Positions 9,346 to 17,699 of a DNA stretch of 64,000 nt are shown in pieces. The translations under genes and the position numbers were made by a program. Under the pieces are notes generated by a model. It had not been told where the DNA came from and did no database searches. It worked only from the letters and a program-made list of their open reading frames with translations. Position 1 is the stretch's first letter. Every line of letters starts with the position of its first letter. The DNA is from Salinibacterium sp. (GTDB lineage Bacteria > Actinomycetota > Actinomycetes > Actinomycetales > Microbacteriaceae). Location of the stretch: contig JAHBSZ010000006.1 in NCBI GenBank assembly GCA_019638845.1, positions 62,001 to 126,000 on the forward strand, given 5' to 3'.

Positions 9346-9373
9346 ACTATCGACAACGTTATTGTCGTGTCAA
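9346..9373 (-). promoter_or_regulatory. Promoter with palindromic operator in the spacer (VOC gene)
   Basis: On the minus strand: -35 TTGACA (9368-9373), a 16-nt spacer, then -10 GATAGT (9346-9351). The palindrome CGACAA-N5-TTGTCG (9351-9367) occupies the spacer, the classic position for repressor occlusion. The shape is like MarR- or TetR-type operators. No regulator gene of this kind is adjacent, so the repressor must be encoded elsewhere. Confidence 0.6.
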
Positions 9374-9391
9374 CAATTCCTGCTCTCGGGC

Positions 9392-9844
9392 TTAAAGCAC
9401 CTTCGCGAAGCACAGGGAGTGCGGGGAGTCGACGTAGTAGCCGAAGTTGGGGATGCGTGTGTAGCCCTGCCGATCGTAGAACCGCACAGCGTCGGGTTGC
9501 TGGTCGCCGGTCTCGAGCACGAGGCGGGCGTAGCCGTGTTCCCGCCCGAACTGTTCTAGCCGCTGCAGTATTGCCACGGATGCCCCGCCGCCGCGGTGCT
9601 CCGGGAGCACGAACATCCTCTTGACCTCGGCCTCGGTGGCATCCCGTTCGCGAAGACCGCCGCAGGCCACGGCGAGGGGACCGTCGTAGGCCACGAAAAA
9701 CACGGTGATGTCGTCGGCAGTCGGCGCCGGACCGGGCTCCGAGTCGAGGGTGCCGTATCGGTGGGCGACCTCGGCTCGTTGCAACGAACGCAACTCGATC
9801 GAGTCAGGATGATTCCACGAAATGGTGCGGACGTCGAGATTCAC
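9392..9844 (-). CDS. GNAT family N-acetyltransferase
   Basis: A 150-residue acyl-CoA-dependent acetyltransferase. The acetyl-CoA binding motif A appears as 'VKRMFVLPEHRGGGASVAIL' near residues 94-113 (R-x-x-G-x-A type), followed by 'ARLVLETGDQQPDAVRFYDR' and 'GYTRIPNFGYY'. This ending is shared by GNATs close to the one at 30858-31313. The acceptor is unknown. It overlaps the purC stop by 4 bp, so it is the last gene of purD-purC-GNAT, though a purine role is not implied by family. Confidence 0.88.
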   Translation of the reverse strand: MNLDVRTISWNHPDSIELRSLQRAEVAHRYGTLDSEPGPAPTADDITVFFVAYDGPLAVACGGLRERDATEAEVKRMFVLPEHRGGGASVAILQRLEQFGREHGYARLVLETGDQQPDAVRFYDRQGYTRIPNFGYYVDSPHSLCFAKVL

Positions 9845-10695
9845 GCTCCGGTCAGCCTTTCGATGAGGTCACGGTAACGACCAGCGGTCTGCGCCACGAT
9901 TGTGTCAGGCAATTCGGGAGGAGTACCCGTTCTATCCCAATTCGCGGCGAGCCAATCGCGAACTATCTGCTTGTCGAAGCTCAGCCCGCGGTTCCCCGAG
10001 TGGTACTCCGCGGCATCCCAGTACCGACTGCTATCGGAGGTGAGCACTTCGTCGGCAAGAGTGAGTTCACCCGTCGCCGGGTCGGCCCCGAACTCGAACT
10101 TCGTGTCCGCGAGGATGACGCCGCGAGCTTCCGCGATTGCGGATGCTGTCGCGAACACGCTCAGCGAGGCGTCGCGCAGGGCGGTGGCCGTCTCGAGTCC
10201 TACCAGCTCGGCTGTGCGCTCGAAGGTGATGTTCTCGTCGTGCTCGCCCATGGGCGCTTTCCACGCCGGAGTGTAGATGGGTTCCGGTAACTTGTCGCCA
10301 TCGCTCAAGCCGGTGGGCAAGGGCACGCCACACACCGTCTGTGACTCGCGGTACTCGGCCCAGCCGCTACCGGTCAGATAACCGCGCACCACACACTCGA
10401 TGGGGTACATATCCAATGACTTCGCGAGCATGGCGCGGCCCGCGAACTCCGGCGGAATCTCGACATCCTCGGTCAGCGAGTGCGGCACGAGATGATTGGC
10501 GACGGTGTCGAGCTGGGCGAACCACCACAGGCTCAGGGTCGTGAGCAGCGCACCTTTGCCCGGAATGCCGGGCGAGAGCACGTGGTCGAACGCGCTGACT
10601 CGGTCGCTGGCGACCATGAGTACGATGCCCGGATGCTCGGCCGATGTGTACAGGTCGCGAACCTTGCCCGAGTAGGTGTGCTCCCAGCCGGTCAT
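9841..10695 (-). CDS. purC: Phosphoribosylaminoimidazole-succinocarboxamide synthase (SAICAR synthetase)
   Basis: Condenses CAIR with aspartate using ATP (step 7 of IMP synthesis). The 284-residue length fits. Signatures are '[20 protein letters not shown]' at the N-terminus, 'SDRVSAFD' near 30, '[18 protein letters not shown]' near 99, and '[11 protein letters not shown]' with '[14 protein letters not shown]' in the C-terminal half. It overlaps purD upstream and the GNAT gene downstream by 4 bp each. Confidence 0.97.
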   Translation of the reverse strand: MTGWEHTYSGKVRDLYTSAEHPGIVLMVASDRVSAFDHVLSPGIPGKGALLTTLSLWWFAQLDTVANHLVPHSLTEDVEIPPEFAGRAMLAKSLDMYPIECVVRGYLTGSGWAEYRESQTVCGVPLPTGLSDGDKLPEPIYTPAWKAPMGEHDENITFERTAELVGLETATALRDASLSVFATASAIAEARGVILADTKFEFGADPATGELTLADEVLTSDSSRYWDAAEYHSGNRGLSFDKQIVRDWLAANWDRTGTPPELPDTIVAQTAGRYRDLIERLTGA

Positions 10696-11933
10696 CCGGC
10701 AACCCGAAGGGCGATATCCGTGCGGTAGTGCCCGCCCTCGAGGTGGATGGTGTCGAGTGCGGCATAGGCCTTCGCCCGGGCGGCGGCGAAGTCCGGACCG
10801 GTCGCGACGACGCTCAGGACGCGCCCACCGGTGGCGACGAACTCGCCCTCCACGAGGGCAGTCGCGGCGTGATCAATGGTCACGTCAACCACAGCGGCGA
10901 TGCCGGAGATCGGTCGTCCTGTGATGGGCTCGTCGGGATAACCCTCGCTCGCAAGCACTACCGCCACGGCGACGTCGTCACTGAACTCGGGTCGGGGCAA
11001 CGATCCGAGTTCGCCCACGGATGCCGCATACAACAGTCCGCTCAGCGGGGTGACGAGTCGCGGCAACACGACCTGGGTCTCTGGGTCGCCGAATCGGGCG
11101 TTGAACTCGATGACGCGGATTCCCTTGTCGGTCACGATGAGGCCGCAGTAGAGCAGACCGATGAACGGTGTGTGTTCGCTCGCGAGCTGGCGGATCGTGG
11201 GGATAGCGATCGTGTCGATGACCTCGTCGACGAATCCGTCGGGCAGCCACGGGAGGGGCGAGTAGGCGCCCATGCCGCCGGTGTTCGGCCCCTGATCGTT
11301 GTCGAGCGCGCGCTTGTAGTCCTGGGCGGGAGAGAGCGGAAGCACGGTGTGCCCGTCGCTGAGCAGGAACAGCGATACCTCTTGGCCGGCGAGAAACTCT
11401 TCCACGAGAACCGCGCCGTGGCCGAGCCAAAAGTCGGCATGGGCTACCGCTGCCTCGCGGTCGTCGGTGACGAGAACACCTTTTCCCGCGGCGAGGCCGT
11501 CCGCCTTGATGACGTAGGGGGCGCCGTACTCGTCGATCGCCTCGAGTGCCTCCTCGAGGCTGCCAGCACGTCGCGCTCTGCCGGTAGGCACGCCCGCGGC
11601 ATCCATGATGCGCTTTGCGAAGGTCTTGCTGCCTTCGAGTTGGGCCGCAGCCTTGCCGGGTCCGAAAACCGGGATGCCCCGCTGACGTAGCGCATCAGCG
11701 ACACCGGCGACGAGCGGCGCCTCCGGACCGATGATGACGAGCTGAATCTCGTTGTCGATTGCGTACTGGCTCACCACATCCGCTCGTGTGGGGTCAAGTG
11801 CGACGACAGGAACCGCTGCGGCGATGCCAGCATTGCCGGGGGCCGCCGTAATCTCGTGCTGCTCAGGCTCGCCCAGCAGCGAGGTAATGATGGCGTGCTC
11901 GCGCGCACCGGAACCGAGGACGAGAATTCGCAC
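10692..11933 (-). CDS. purD: Phosphoribosylamine-glycine ligase (GAR synthetase)
   Basis: Joins phosphoribosylamine to glycine with ATP (step 2). It is 413 residues, a full-length ATP-grasp enzyme. The start '[15 protein letters not shown]' and '[13 protein letters not shown]' form the N-domain; the ATP-grasp core runs from '[17 protein letters not shown]' through '[15 protein letters not shown]' and '[20 protein letters not shown]' to '[17 protein letters not shown]'. GTG start. It heads the purD-purC-GNAT operon, divergent from the 11967 gene across a 33-bp gap. Confidence 0.97.
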   Translation of the reverse strand: MRILVLGSGAREHAIITSLLGEPEQHEITAAPGNAGIAAAVPVVALDPTRADVVSQYAIDNEIQLVIIGPEAPLVAGVADALRQRGIPVFGPGKAAAQLEGSKTFAKRIMDAAGVPTGRARRAGSLEEALEAIDEYGAPYVIKADGLAAGKGVLVTDDREAAVAHADFWLGHGAVLVEEFLAGQEVSLFLLSDGHTVLPLSPAQDYKRALDNDQGPNTGGMGAYSPLPWLPDGFVDEVIDTIAIPTIRQLASEHTPFIGLLYCGLIVTDKGIRVIEFNARFGDPETQVVLPRLVTPLSGLLYAASVGELGSLPRPEFSDDVAVAVVLASEGYPDEPITGRPISGIAAVVDVTIDHAATALVEGEFVATGGRVLSVVATGPDFAAARAKAYAALDTIHLEGGHYRTDIALRVAG

Positions 11934-11966
11934 GGGTCAACCCTACCGAGCACGTACCGTAGGAGC

Positions 11967-12329
11967 ATGCCCCCCAAGCGCATCTCCGCCGCCGTCGGCA
12001 AGGCCGCGGTGCGCGCGCTGCCCGCGGACCGGGATACCACCGCGACCGCCGTCCGCTGGCTGCTGCAGGTGCTCGCGGAGACGGCCGAAGGCAACACCGT
12101 CGAGGTCCGGGTCCCCCCGTTCGGTGCCGTGCAGGCAATCGAAGGCCCCCGCCACACCCGCGGTACGCCACCTAATGTGATCGAGACGGATGCCGCGACC
12201 TGGCTGTCCCTCGCAACCGGCGAGCTGCCCTGGGCCGAGGCCGTCGGCGACGGCCGTGTCTCGGCATCCGGTCAGCGCGCCGACCTCACGGCATACCTGC
12301 CGCTCCCGTGGGAGACAATGGACTCGTGA
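11967..12329 (+). CDS. Sterol-carrier-family (SCP2-like) protein
   Basis: A 120-residue protein resembling the short actinobacterial sterol carrier family proteins related to the C-terminal part of mycothiol-dependent maleylpyruvate isomerases. Typical stretches are 'TATAVRWLLQVLAETAEGN', 'VEVRVPPFGAVQAIEGPRHT' and 'ATWLSLATGELPWAEAVGDG', a lipid-pocket beta-sheet with a Trp-Leu helix. The ligand is unknown. The start is uncertain: an AGGAG lies only one base from the ATG at 11967. The next gene starts inside its stop codon (GTGA at 12326-12329). Confidence 0.78.
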   Translation: MPPKRISAAVGKAAVRALPADRDTTATAVRWLLQVLAETAEGNTVEVRVPPFGAVQAIEGPRHTRGTPPNVIETDAATWLSLATGELPWAEAVGDGRVSASGQRADLTAYLPLPWETMDS

Positions 12330-12607
12330 GCAAGCAGACCACGAACGAAGTGACGGTACGCCGCGCCCCGAAGTTCCCCGCATTCATGGCCCTAGGGGCG
12401 GCCGTTGGCATTCTCGCGACTCTGATTCTCACGTCACTCTTCCCGGTGGACCCGGCGGTCGGGTTCGCTGCGCTGTTCGGCTACTTCGCTCTCTACGGCG
12501 TCACTGCAGGGGTAGTTCTCGGTGCTGTGGTCGCGATCATCCTCGACCGCATCTCGGCTCGTCGCGCGAAGACCGTGACCGTCGAGGTGACTACCGAGAC
12601 CGACTAG
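12326..12607 (+). CDS. Small two-helix membrane protein
   Basis: A 93-residue protein with a charged N-terminus and two membrane segments, about residues 22-41 ('FMALGAAVGILATLILTSLF') and 47-73 ('VGFAALFGYFALYGVTAGVV'), followed by a short basic then acidic tail. No enzymatic motif is seen. I chose GTG at 12326 because it overlaps the stop of the sterol-carrier gene as GTGA, so the two genes are coupled. Similar small proteins are common next to this gene in Microbacteriaceae from memory; function unknown. Confidence 0.75.
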   Translation: MSKQTTNEVTVRRAPKFPAFMALGAAVGILATLILTSLFPVDPAVGFAALFGYFALYGVTAGVVLGAVVAIILDRISARRAKTVTVEVTTETD

Positions 12608-12659
12608 CGCCGTCGGGCGTCCCCGGAGCCCCGGCGCGGGTACGTCCGCGGTCGCCGTC

Positions 12660-12740
12660 GATAACTCAGGCTGAACGGGCCGTTCGACGCGAGTCAAGCG
12701 CTTTGGGCGCTGTGGAGCGTCCAGGCCAACCTGAGTTGTC
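12660..12740. repeat. 81-nt inverted-repeat element between the 12326 gene and purF
   Basis: Arms of 14 nt at 12660-12673 and 12727-12740 pair at 12 positions (core AACTCAGG/CCTGAGTT), enclosing 53 nt. The layout and core resemble the element at 24252-24352 (core AACTCCGGCA). It may be a dispersed intergenic palindrome or a transcript-end structure for the two converging genes. The rest of the 198-bp gap contains no gene I can support. Confidence 0.4.
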
Positions 12741-12756
12741 AACACTGGGGTAGGGA

Positions 12757-12770
12757 CACCGGTACCGGTG
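12757..12770. other. Perfect 14-bp palindrome downstream of purF
   Basis: CACCGGTACCGGTG is its own reverse complement, 36 bp past the purF stop. It could be a protein-binding site or the base of a small hairpin. There is no poly-T tract next to it, so I do not call it an intrinsic terminator. Confidence 0.3.
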
Positions 12771-12805
12771 AATGAGCGTGGTCGAGCGCCCTTCGCGGCG
12801 CGACG

Positions 12806-14263
12806 CTACGACAGCTGGTTACGCTCTACCCAGTCGAGGTACTCGGGGGTCACTGTGCCCGTGACGTAGTCGCCGGTGAAACAGCTCATGTCGAGACCGG
12901 TGACATCCGAACCCTCGAGGATCGCTGACTGCATGTCGGCGACCTCCTGGAAGATGAGATAGTCCGCACCCAACTCGGTGGCGATCTCGGGAATCTTGCG
13001 GCCGTGCGCGACGAGCTCGTGACGTGAGGGCATATTGATGCCATAGACGTGCGGGAAGCGCACCGGTGGTGCTGCCGACGTGAAGGTGACCTTGTTCGCG
13101 CCGGCTTCACGGGCCATCTGCACGATCTCTTTCGAGGTGGTACCACGCACGATCGAGTCGTCGACGATGAGGATGTTCTTGCCCTTGAACTCGCTCGACA
13201 TGGCGTTGAGCTTCTGTTTGACGCTCTTCTTGCGTTCCGCCTGGCCGGGCATGATGAACGTGCGGCCCACGTAGCGGTTCTTGTAGAAACCTTCGCGGTA
13301 TTCGACGCCGAGTTTCTGCGCCACCTGCATCGCTGCGGGGCGTGACGAGTCGGGGATCGGCATGACGACGTCGATGTCACCCCGGGGCGTGTATCGGGCG
13401 ATCGTGTCCGCAAGCCGGTTGCCGAGCCGCAGGCGCGCCTCATAGACCGAGATGCCGTTCATGATCGAGTCGGGGCGAGCCAAGTAGACGTACTCGAACG
13501 AGCACGGCAGCAGCACTGGGCTCTTCGCGCACTGGCGGGAGGTCATCTCGCCGTCCGCTGCGATGTAGACGGCTTCGCCCGGCGCGATGTCGCGGACCAG
13601 CTCGTAGCCCGCGCTCTCGAGCACGAGCGACTCGGATGCCACGATCCACTCGTCGCCCGTGAATCCGGTCTGCCGACGACCGAGCACGAGCGGCCTGATG
13701 CCGAAGGGATCGCGGAACGCGAGCAGACCGTGCCCCGCAATGAGGGCGATCGCGGCGTAGGAGCCCTCAACGCGCTCGTGTAGACGCGAGATGGCTGTGA
13801 AGATCTGTTCCGGGTCGAGGTCGGTGCCCGAAATCTGCTCTTGGAGCTCGTTCGCGAGAACGTTGACCAGCAGTTCGGTGTCGCTCGTCGTGTTCAGGTG
13901 GCGGCGGTCGATCGTGAACAGCTGCGACGTCAGTTCACGCGTGTTCGTGAGGTTGCCGTTGTGGATCAGGGTGATGCCATACGGCGCGTTCACGTAGAAG
14001 GGCTGTGCCTCCTCCTCGTTGGCCGCCGTGCCTTTCGTGGCGTAACGCACGTGACCGAGGCCCATGTTGCCCATCAGGGTACGCATGTCGCGCGTGCGGT
14101 ATGCCTCGCGCACCTGTCCTTTGGCCTTCTGCATGTGCAGGGTGCTGCCGTCAGCGGTCGCGATACCCGTGGAGTCCTGACCGCGGTGCTGCAGCAGCAG
14201 GAGCGCGTCGTAGACCTGTTGGTTGACCGGCTGGGATGAGACGATTCCGACGATGCCGCACAT
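12806..14263 (-). CDS. purF: Amidophosphoribosyltransferase
   Basis: First committed enzyme of purine synthesis: PRPP plus glutamine gives phosphoribosylamine. It is 485 residues from ATG 14263, chosen because it puts the N-terminal nucleophile Cys2 directly after Met ('MCGIVGIV'); the frame runs 22 codons further upstream. The glutaminase domain fills about 1-230 ('LLLLQHRGQDSTGI'); the PRTase domain carries 'VDDSIVRGTT' at 367-376. Near the C-terminus 'DMSCFTGDY' has only one Cys where the B. subtilis enzyme has a C-x-x-C pair, so the structural Fe-S cluster of that enzyme is probably absent. Divergent from purM. Confidence 0.96.
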   Translation of the reverse strand: MCGIVGIVSSQPVNQQVYDALLLLQHRGQDSTGIATADGSTLHMQKAKGQVREAYRTRDMRTLMGNMGLGHVRYATKGTAANEEEAQPFYVNAPYGITLIHNGNLTNTRELTSQLFTIDRRHLNTTSDTELLVNVLANELQEQISGTDLDPEQIFTAISRLHERVEGSYAAIALIAGHGLLAFRDPFGIRPLVLGRRQTGFTGDEWIVASESLVLESAGYELVRDIAPGEAVYIAADGEMTSRQCAKSPVLLPCSFEYVYLARPDSIMNGISVYEARLRLGNRLADTIARYTPRGDIDVVMPIPDSSRPAAMQVAQKLGVEYREGFYKNRYVGRTFIMPGQAERKKSVKQKLNAMSSEFKGKNILIVDDSIVRGTTSKEIVQMAREAGANKVTFTSAAPPVRFPHVYGINMPSRHELVAHGRKIPEIATELGADYLIFQEVADMQSAILEGSDVTGLDMSCFTGDYVTGTVTPEYLDWVERNQLS

Positions 14264-14372
14264 GCGTGGTCGAGGCTCCCGAAGTTTCAGGGGAAATACC
14301 CGGCGCGGGTACGGTCCAGTTTCGCACACTGCAGCCCCTCGTGCCGGTCGCCCGTCCCGGTACGCTTGACCC
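14264..14372. promoter_or_regulatory. Divergent purF/purM promoter region
   Basis: This 109-bp gap must carry the start signals for both genes. It contains a perfect inverted repeat TACCCG-GCG-CGGGTA at 14297-14311 near its middle, a possible shared operator. I see no convincing -35/-10 pair and no PurBox-like motif that I can name. Confidence 0.35.
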
Positions 14373-15473
14373 GTGACCGAAGACTCCGCCGCCAGCTATC
14401 GCGCCGCGGGAGTCGACACCGCCGCCGGTGACCTCGCCGTCGAACTCATGAAAGCTGCCGTGTCGAACACACACGGCCCCGAGGTGTTTGGTGGGGTCGG
14501 CGGATTTGCCGGCCTGTTTGACGTCTCGTTCCTCAAGAACTTCGACCGTCCGCTCCTCGCAACGTCCACGGACGGCGTCGGAACCAAGGTCGCGATCGCC
14601 CAGGCGCTCGACAAGCACGACACCATCGGCCAAGACCTTGTCGGGATGGTCGTCGACGACATCGTGGTCGTGGGCGCCAAGCCCCTGCTCATGACGGACT
14701 ACATCGCCTGCGGCAAGGTGGTTCCGGCGCGGATCGCCGACATCGTTGCAGGGATTGCCCGCGCGTGCTCGGAAACGGGGACGGCCCTCGTCGGGGGCGA
14801 AACCGCCGAGCATCCGGGGCTTCTCGGTCCAGACGACTACGACGTCGCTGGTGCGGCGGTAGGCGCTGTCGAGGCGGGGGACCTGCTTGGCGCACATCGA
14901 GTGGCCGACGGCGATGTGGTGGTGGCGATGGCGTCATCCGGCGTGCACAGCAACGGATTCTCGCTGGTGCGGCACATTCTCGCGCAGCGCGGGGTGACGT
15001 ACACCGATCACTCCGACGAACTCGGCGGAGTTGTTGGCGAGATCCTGCTCGAGCCCACCCGTCTCTACACAACGCCGCTGCTCGACCTCCTGCCCCACGG
15101 TGGAGTGCACGCGATTAGCCATGTCACGGGCGGCGGTATTGCCGCGAACCTCGCGCGCGTGCTGCCCAAGGGCTCATGGGTCGAACTCGAGCGCACGACG
15201 TGGTCGCCGCCGGCGGTCTTCCGGGTGCTCTCGGAGTGGGCAGGTTCCACTCTCGAGAGTGCTGAAGGAACGTGGAACCTCGGTGTCGGCATGATTGCCC
15301 TCGTCGCCCCGGATGCCGCGGCAAGAGTCATCGCGTCACTGATTCAGGCGGGCATCCCGTCGTGGGAGGCCGGTCGCGTCGCTGTCGGAGCCAAACCCGA
15401 CGCTTCGTGGGCGCAGGGCGCCAAGGGCGTCGACGGCGGAGCCGTCAGACTTGTCGGAAGCTACGCGAGCTAG
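14373..15473 (+). CDS. purM: Phosphoribosylformylglycinamidine cyclo-ligase (AIR synthetase)
   Basis: Closes FGAM to AIR with ATP (step 5). It is 366 residues. Diagnostic stretches are 'YRAAGVDTAAGDLAVELMK' at the start, 'LATSTDGVGTKVAIAQAL' near 66, 'LVGMVVDDIVVVGAKPLLM' near 90, 'GTALVGGETAEHPGLL', and the C-terminal 'HVTGGGIAANLARVLPKG'. GTG start. The stop codon overlaps that of the convergent DUF3073 gene in CTAG (15470-15473). Confidence 0.97.
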   Translation: MTEDSAASYRAAGVDTAAGDLAVELMKAAVSNTHGPEVFGGVGGFAGLFDVSFLKNFDRPLLATSTDGVGTKVAIAQALDKHDTIGQDLVGMVVDDIVVVGAKPLLMTDYIACGKVVPARIADIVAGIARACSETGTALVGGETAEHPGLLGPDDYDVAGAAVGAVEAGDLLGAHRVADGDVVVAMASSGVHSNGFSLVRHILAQRGVTYTDHSDELGGVVGEILLEPTRLYTTPLLDLLPHGGVHAISHVTGGGIAANLARVLPKGSWVELERTTWSPPAVFRVLSEWAGSTLESAEGTWNLGVGMIALVAPDAAARVIASLIQAGIPSWEAGRVAVGAKPDASWAQGAKGVDGGAVRLVGSYAS

Positions 15474-15724
15474 GCGGACTTGCTCTCGTCTTCGTCGTCT
15501 TCGTCGTCCGCGTACTGGTCGGCATAGGTGTCGACGTACTCGTCGTCGTCGGTCGCCGGTGCCACAGAAAACTCTGGCCACTTCTCCAGATCTTCGGCGA
15601 GGCGAGGGTCGGTTGAGGTGGTGCCCAGCTCTTTTGCGAGCGCACCGTAGTTGGTGTCGGGGCTGAAGTACTTGAGGTCTCGTGCGACCTTGGTGTGCTT
15701 TGCCTTTTGACGGCCGCGTCCCAT
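15470..15724 (-). CDS. DUF3073 small acidic-tailed protein
   Basis: An 84-residue actinobacterial protein. The conserved N-terminus 'MGRGRQKAKHTKVARDLKYF' is basic and nucleic-acid-like, the middle has 'SPDTNYGALAKEL', and the C-terminus is a run of Asp, Glu and Tyr. The family is widely found beside purM in Actinobacteria, as here. Function unknown; the charge split suggests an RNA- or ribosome-associated role, which is inference. A clear GAGGGGG Shine-Dalgarno lies six bases before the ATG. Confidence 0.9.
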   Translation of the reverse strand: MGRGRQKAKHTKVARDLKYFSPDTNYGALAKELGTTSTDPRLAEDLEKWPEFSVAPATDDDEYVDTYADQYADDEDDEDESKSA

Positions 15725-15881
15725 GCGAGACCCCCTCAGATGTCTGTCCCGATGCTCCGGTTGCAGTCAGGGAACGAGCGAACAGGGATTGGTGGAAAAC
15801 TAGGGTGCAGTTTAGCATGTAGCCCCTGTGCGTCCTTGGTCGTTCTCCACGAGGAGCGCCGCGGCCCGGTAACGTTGTCGG

Positions 15882-16988
15882 GTGGCAACCGCGAACACCG
15901 ATACCTCCGTCGTCGTGGTTGGTGCGGGTCAGGCGGGCCTCTCGGTTTCGTACTATCTCAAGCGGCTCGGGCTCGACCCGGGCAACGACTTCGTCGTGCT
16001 CGATCGTGGTCCGACAACGGGCGGTGCCTGGCAGTTTCGTTGGGATGCCTTGCGCATCGGATCCGCCCACCGGATCAATGACCTTCCGGGGCTGGACGAA
16101 CTCGGCCTGAGCTTCGACACCGCCGATCGGCACGCCCCCGCGAAAGAGGTAGTCGCCGACTACTACCGCCTCTACGAAGCCCATTTTGGGCTGCAGGTTG
16201 TGCGGCCAGCCGATGTGACCTCGGTCGAGAACTGGGGCGCCGATCTTGTCGTCAACTTCACGCTTGAGGACGACGACAAGGAAGTAACCACTGTCGCGGT
16301 CGTGAATGCCACTGGCACGTGGGGGGCTCCCTTCATTCCGTGGTATCCGGGCCTGAAGTCGTTTACCGGTAAACACGTTCACACGAACGACTACGTGAGC
16401 GCAGACGAATTCGCCGGGCAGAGCGTGGTCGTCGTGGGCGGCGGAACCTCGGCAATCGGGTTCTTGCTCGAGCTTGAGAACGTTGCCGCGCAGACCACTT
16501 GGGTGAGCAGGCGACCGATTGACTTTCTCGAAGACGGCGAACTGAATCTCGAAGCGCGAGTCGAGGCGGTTCGTGCGCAGGACGACGCGGCCCGCGCCGG
16601 TCGGGCGTTGCCGAGCATCGTGAGTGGTACGGGGGTTCCGCGCACGAGACGGATTCAGGCGGGCATCGAACGCGGCGTGCTGACTCCCCGTCCGATGTTC
16701 GAGTCGATCGAGCCTGACGGAGTCCGCTGGGCCGATGGCGCGTTCCAGCAAGCAGACGCGATCATCTGGTCCACCGGATTCCGGCCGGAACTCAGGCATC
16801 TCGCGCCCCTCAAGCTCCGCGAGAAGGAGGGCGGCGTGGTCGTGGCGCAGGGAGCGTCCTGGAAGGACCCTCGCATTTTCTTTGCGGGCTATGGCCCGCA
16901 GGCGTCGACGATCGGCGCCAACCGGGCCGGGCGGCTCATCGCGCGTCAGGTGATTGCGACGTTGAGCAAGATCCAGGCCAGTCGCTAA
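15882..16988 (+). CDS. FAD/NAD(P)-dependent oxidoreductase, YpdA/CzcO-like
   Basis: A 368-residue flavoprotein. The FAD-binding Rossmann motif 'VVVVGAGQAGLSVSYYLKR' is at about 10-28 and a second GxGxxG 'VVVVGGGTSAIGFLLEL' near 181-197 should bind NADPH. The C-terminal 'AIIWSTGFRPELRHL' and 'FFAGYGPQASTIGANRAG' are typical of flavin-containing monooxygenase-like or thioredoxin-reductase-like single-component reductases. The substrate cannot be inferred. GTG start. It abuts the convergent DUF2510 gene with no gap. Confidence 0.87.
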   Translation: MATANTDTSVVVVGAGQAGLSVSYYLKRLGLDPGNDFVVLDRGPTTGGAWQFRWDALRIGSAHRINDLPGLDELGLSFDTADRHAPAKEVVADYYRLYEAHFGLQVVRPADVTSVENWGADLVVNFTLEDDDKEVTTVAVVNATGTWGAPFIPWYPGLKSFTGKHVHTNDYVSADEFAGQSVVVVGGGTSAIGFLLELENVAAQTTWVSRRPIDFLEDGELNLEARVEAVRAQDDAARAGRALPSIVSGTGVPRTRRIQAGIERGVLTPRPMFESIEPDGVRWADGAFQQADAIIWSTGFRPELRHLAPLKLREKEGGVVVAQGASWKDPRIFFAGYGPQASTIGANRAGRLIARQVIATLSKIQASR

Positions 16989-17603
16989 CTAGCCGAGGAA
17001 TCCGTTCAGCAGCAAGAGCTGCAGTGCGGTGAAGAGGGTCGCGAACTTCAGCATCGCCCCGGCGATAAGAACAGCGGTCGCGATGAGGAAGACCAGTTCC
17101 GGTCCGAACGCGCGGCCCCCGGCCCTTGCCACCAGCACACGACGGCGGATGAAGTAGCCAACGGGCGGAAGGAGGAGCATCCAGAGCACACTCGGTGCTT
17201 CGAATCCCCGCTTGCGCAGAGAACGGCCGTCGAGCTCGGCGAGAATCCACAACGGGATCACCGCGGCGAGGAGGCTACCTGCCCCGACGAGCAGAGTGAG
17301 GTCGCTTCCGACCGCGCCGAGCGCGGGGAGTACGAACACCTGAACCCCGGCCACGATCCCGCCCGCGATGTAGGCAGAGAAGGTAAGGAGCCAAATCCAG
17401 GGGTTTCCGGTCTTGCTGGCGGGCGCTGCCGTCGAGGCAATGCGAGCGGGCAGGTCGGTGTCCCATCCCCAGTCGGCCGGTTTGATGCGTCGATCGGTGC
17501 GGGTCGTCGTGTCTTGGGTCCAGGCCGCGCCGGTCCACCAGCGCCAGGCGACTGCACTGTTTGTGGGGTCCGGGTACCAGCCGGCGATGGTTGCAACGCT
17601 CAT
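16989..17603 (-). CDS. DUF2510 membrane protein
   Basis: A 204-residue protein that opens with an actinobacterial DUF2510 motif ('AGWYPDPTNSAVAWRWWTG', about 8-26), a short Trp-rich module usually placed before membrane domains. About four membrane segments follow, including 'WLLTFSAYIAGGIVAGVQVF' near 72 and the C-terminal 'LLNGFLG'. I set the start at ATG 17603, where the motif begins; the frame runs far upstream but only as antisense of lspA. Function unknown. Confidence 0.82.
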   Translation of the reverse strand: MSVATIAGWYPDPTNSAVAWRWWTGAAWTQDTTTRTDRRIKPADWGWDTDLPARIASTAAPASKTGNPWIWLLTFSAYIAGGIVAGVQVFVLPALGAVGSDLTLLVGAGSLLAAVIPLWILAELDGRSLRKRGFEAPSVLWMLLLPPVGYFIRRRVLVARAGGRAFGPELVFLIATAVLIAGAMLKFATLFTALQLLLLNGFLG

Positions 17604-17699
17604 AGTCACACAGCCTAGAAAGACCTGCGGATGCCGTCTTGCCCCAGTTCGGGTCTCGTGTCGCGGCAGGTCACTGCGGCGGTGCCCGATAATGGCAGG

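Noticed and set aside
12434-12745. 103-codon minus frame in and beyond the small membrane-protein gene
   Set aside because: Mostly antisense to that gene, no family, and runs through the inverted-repeat element.
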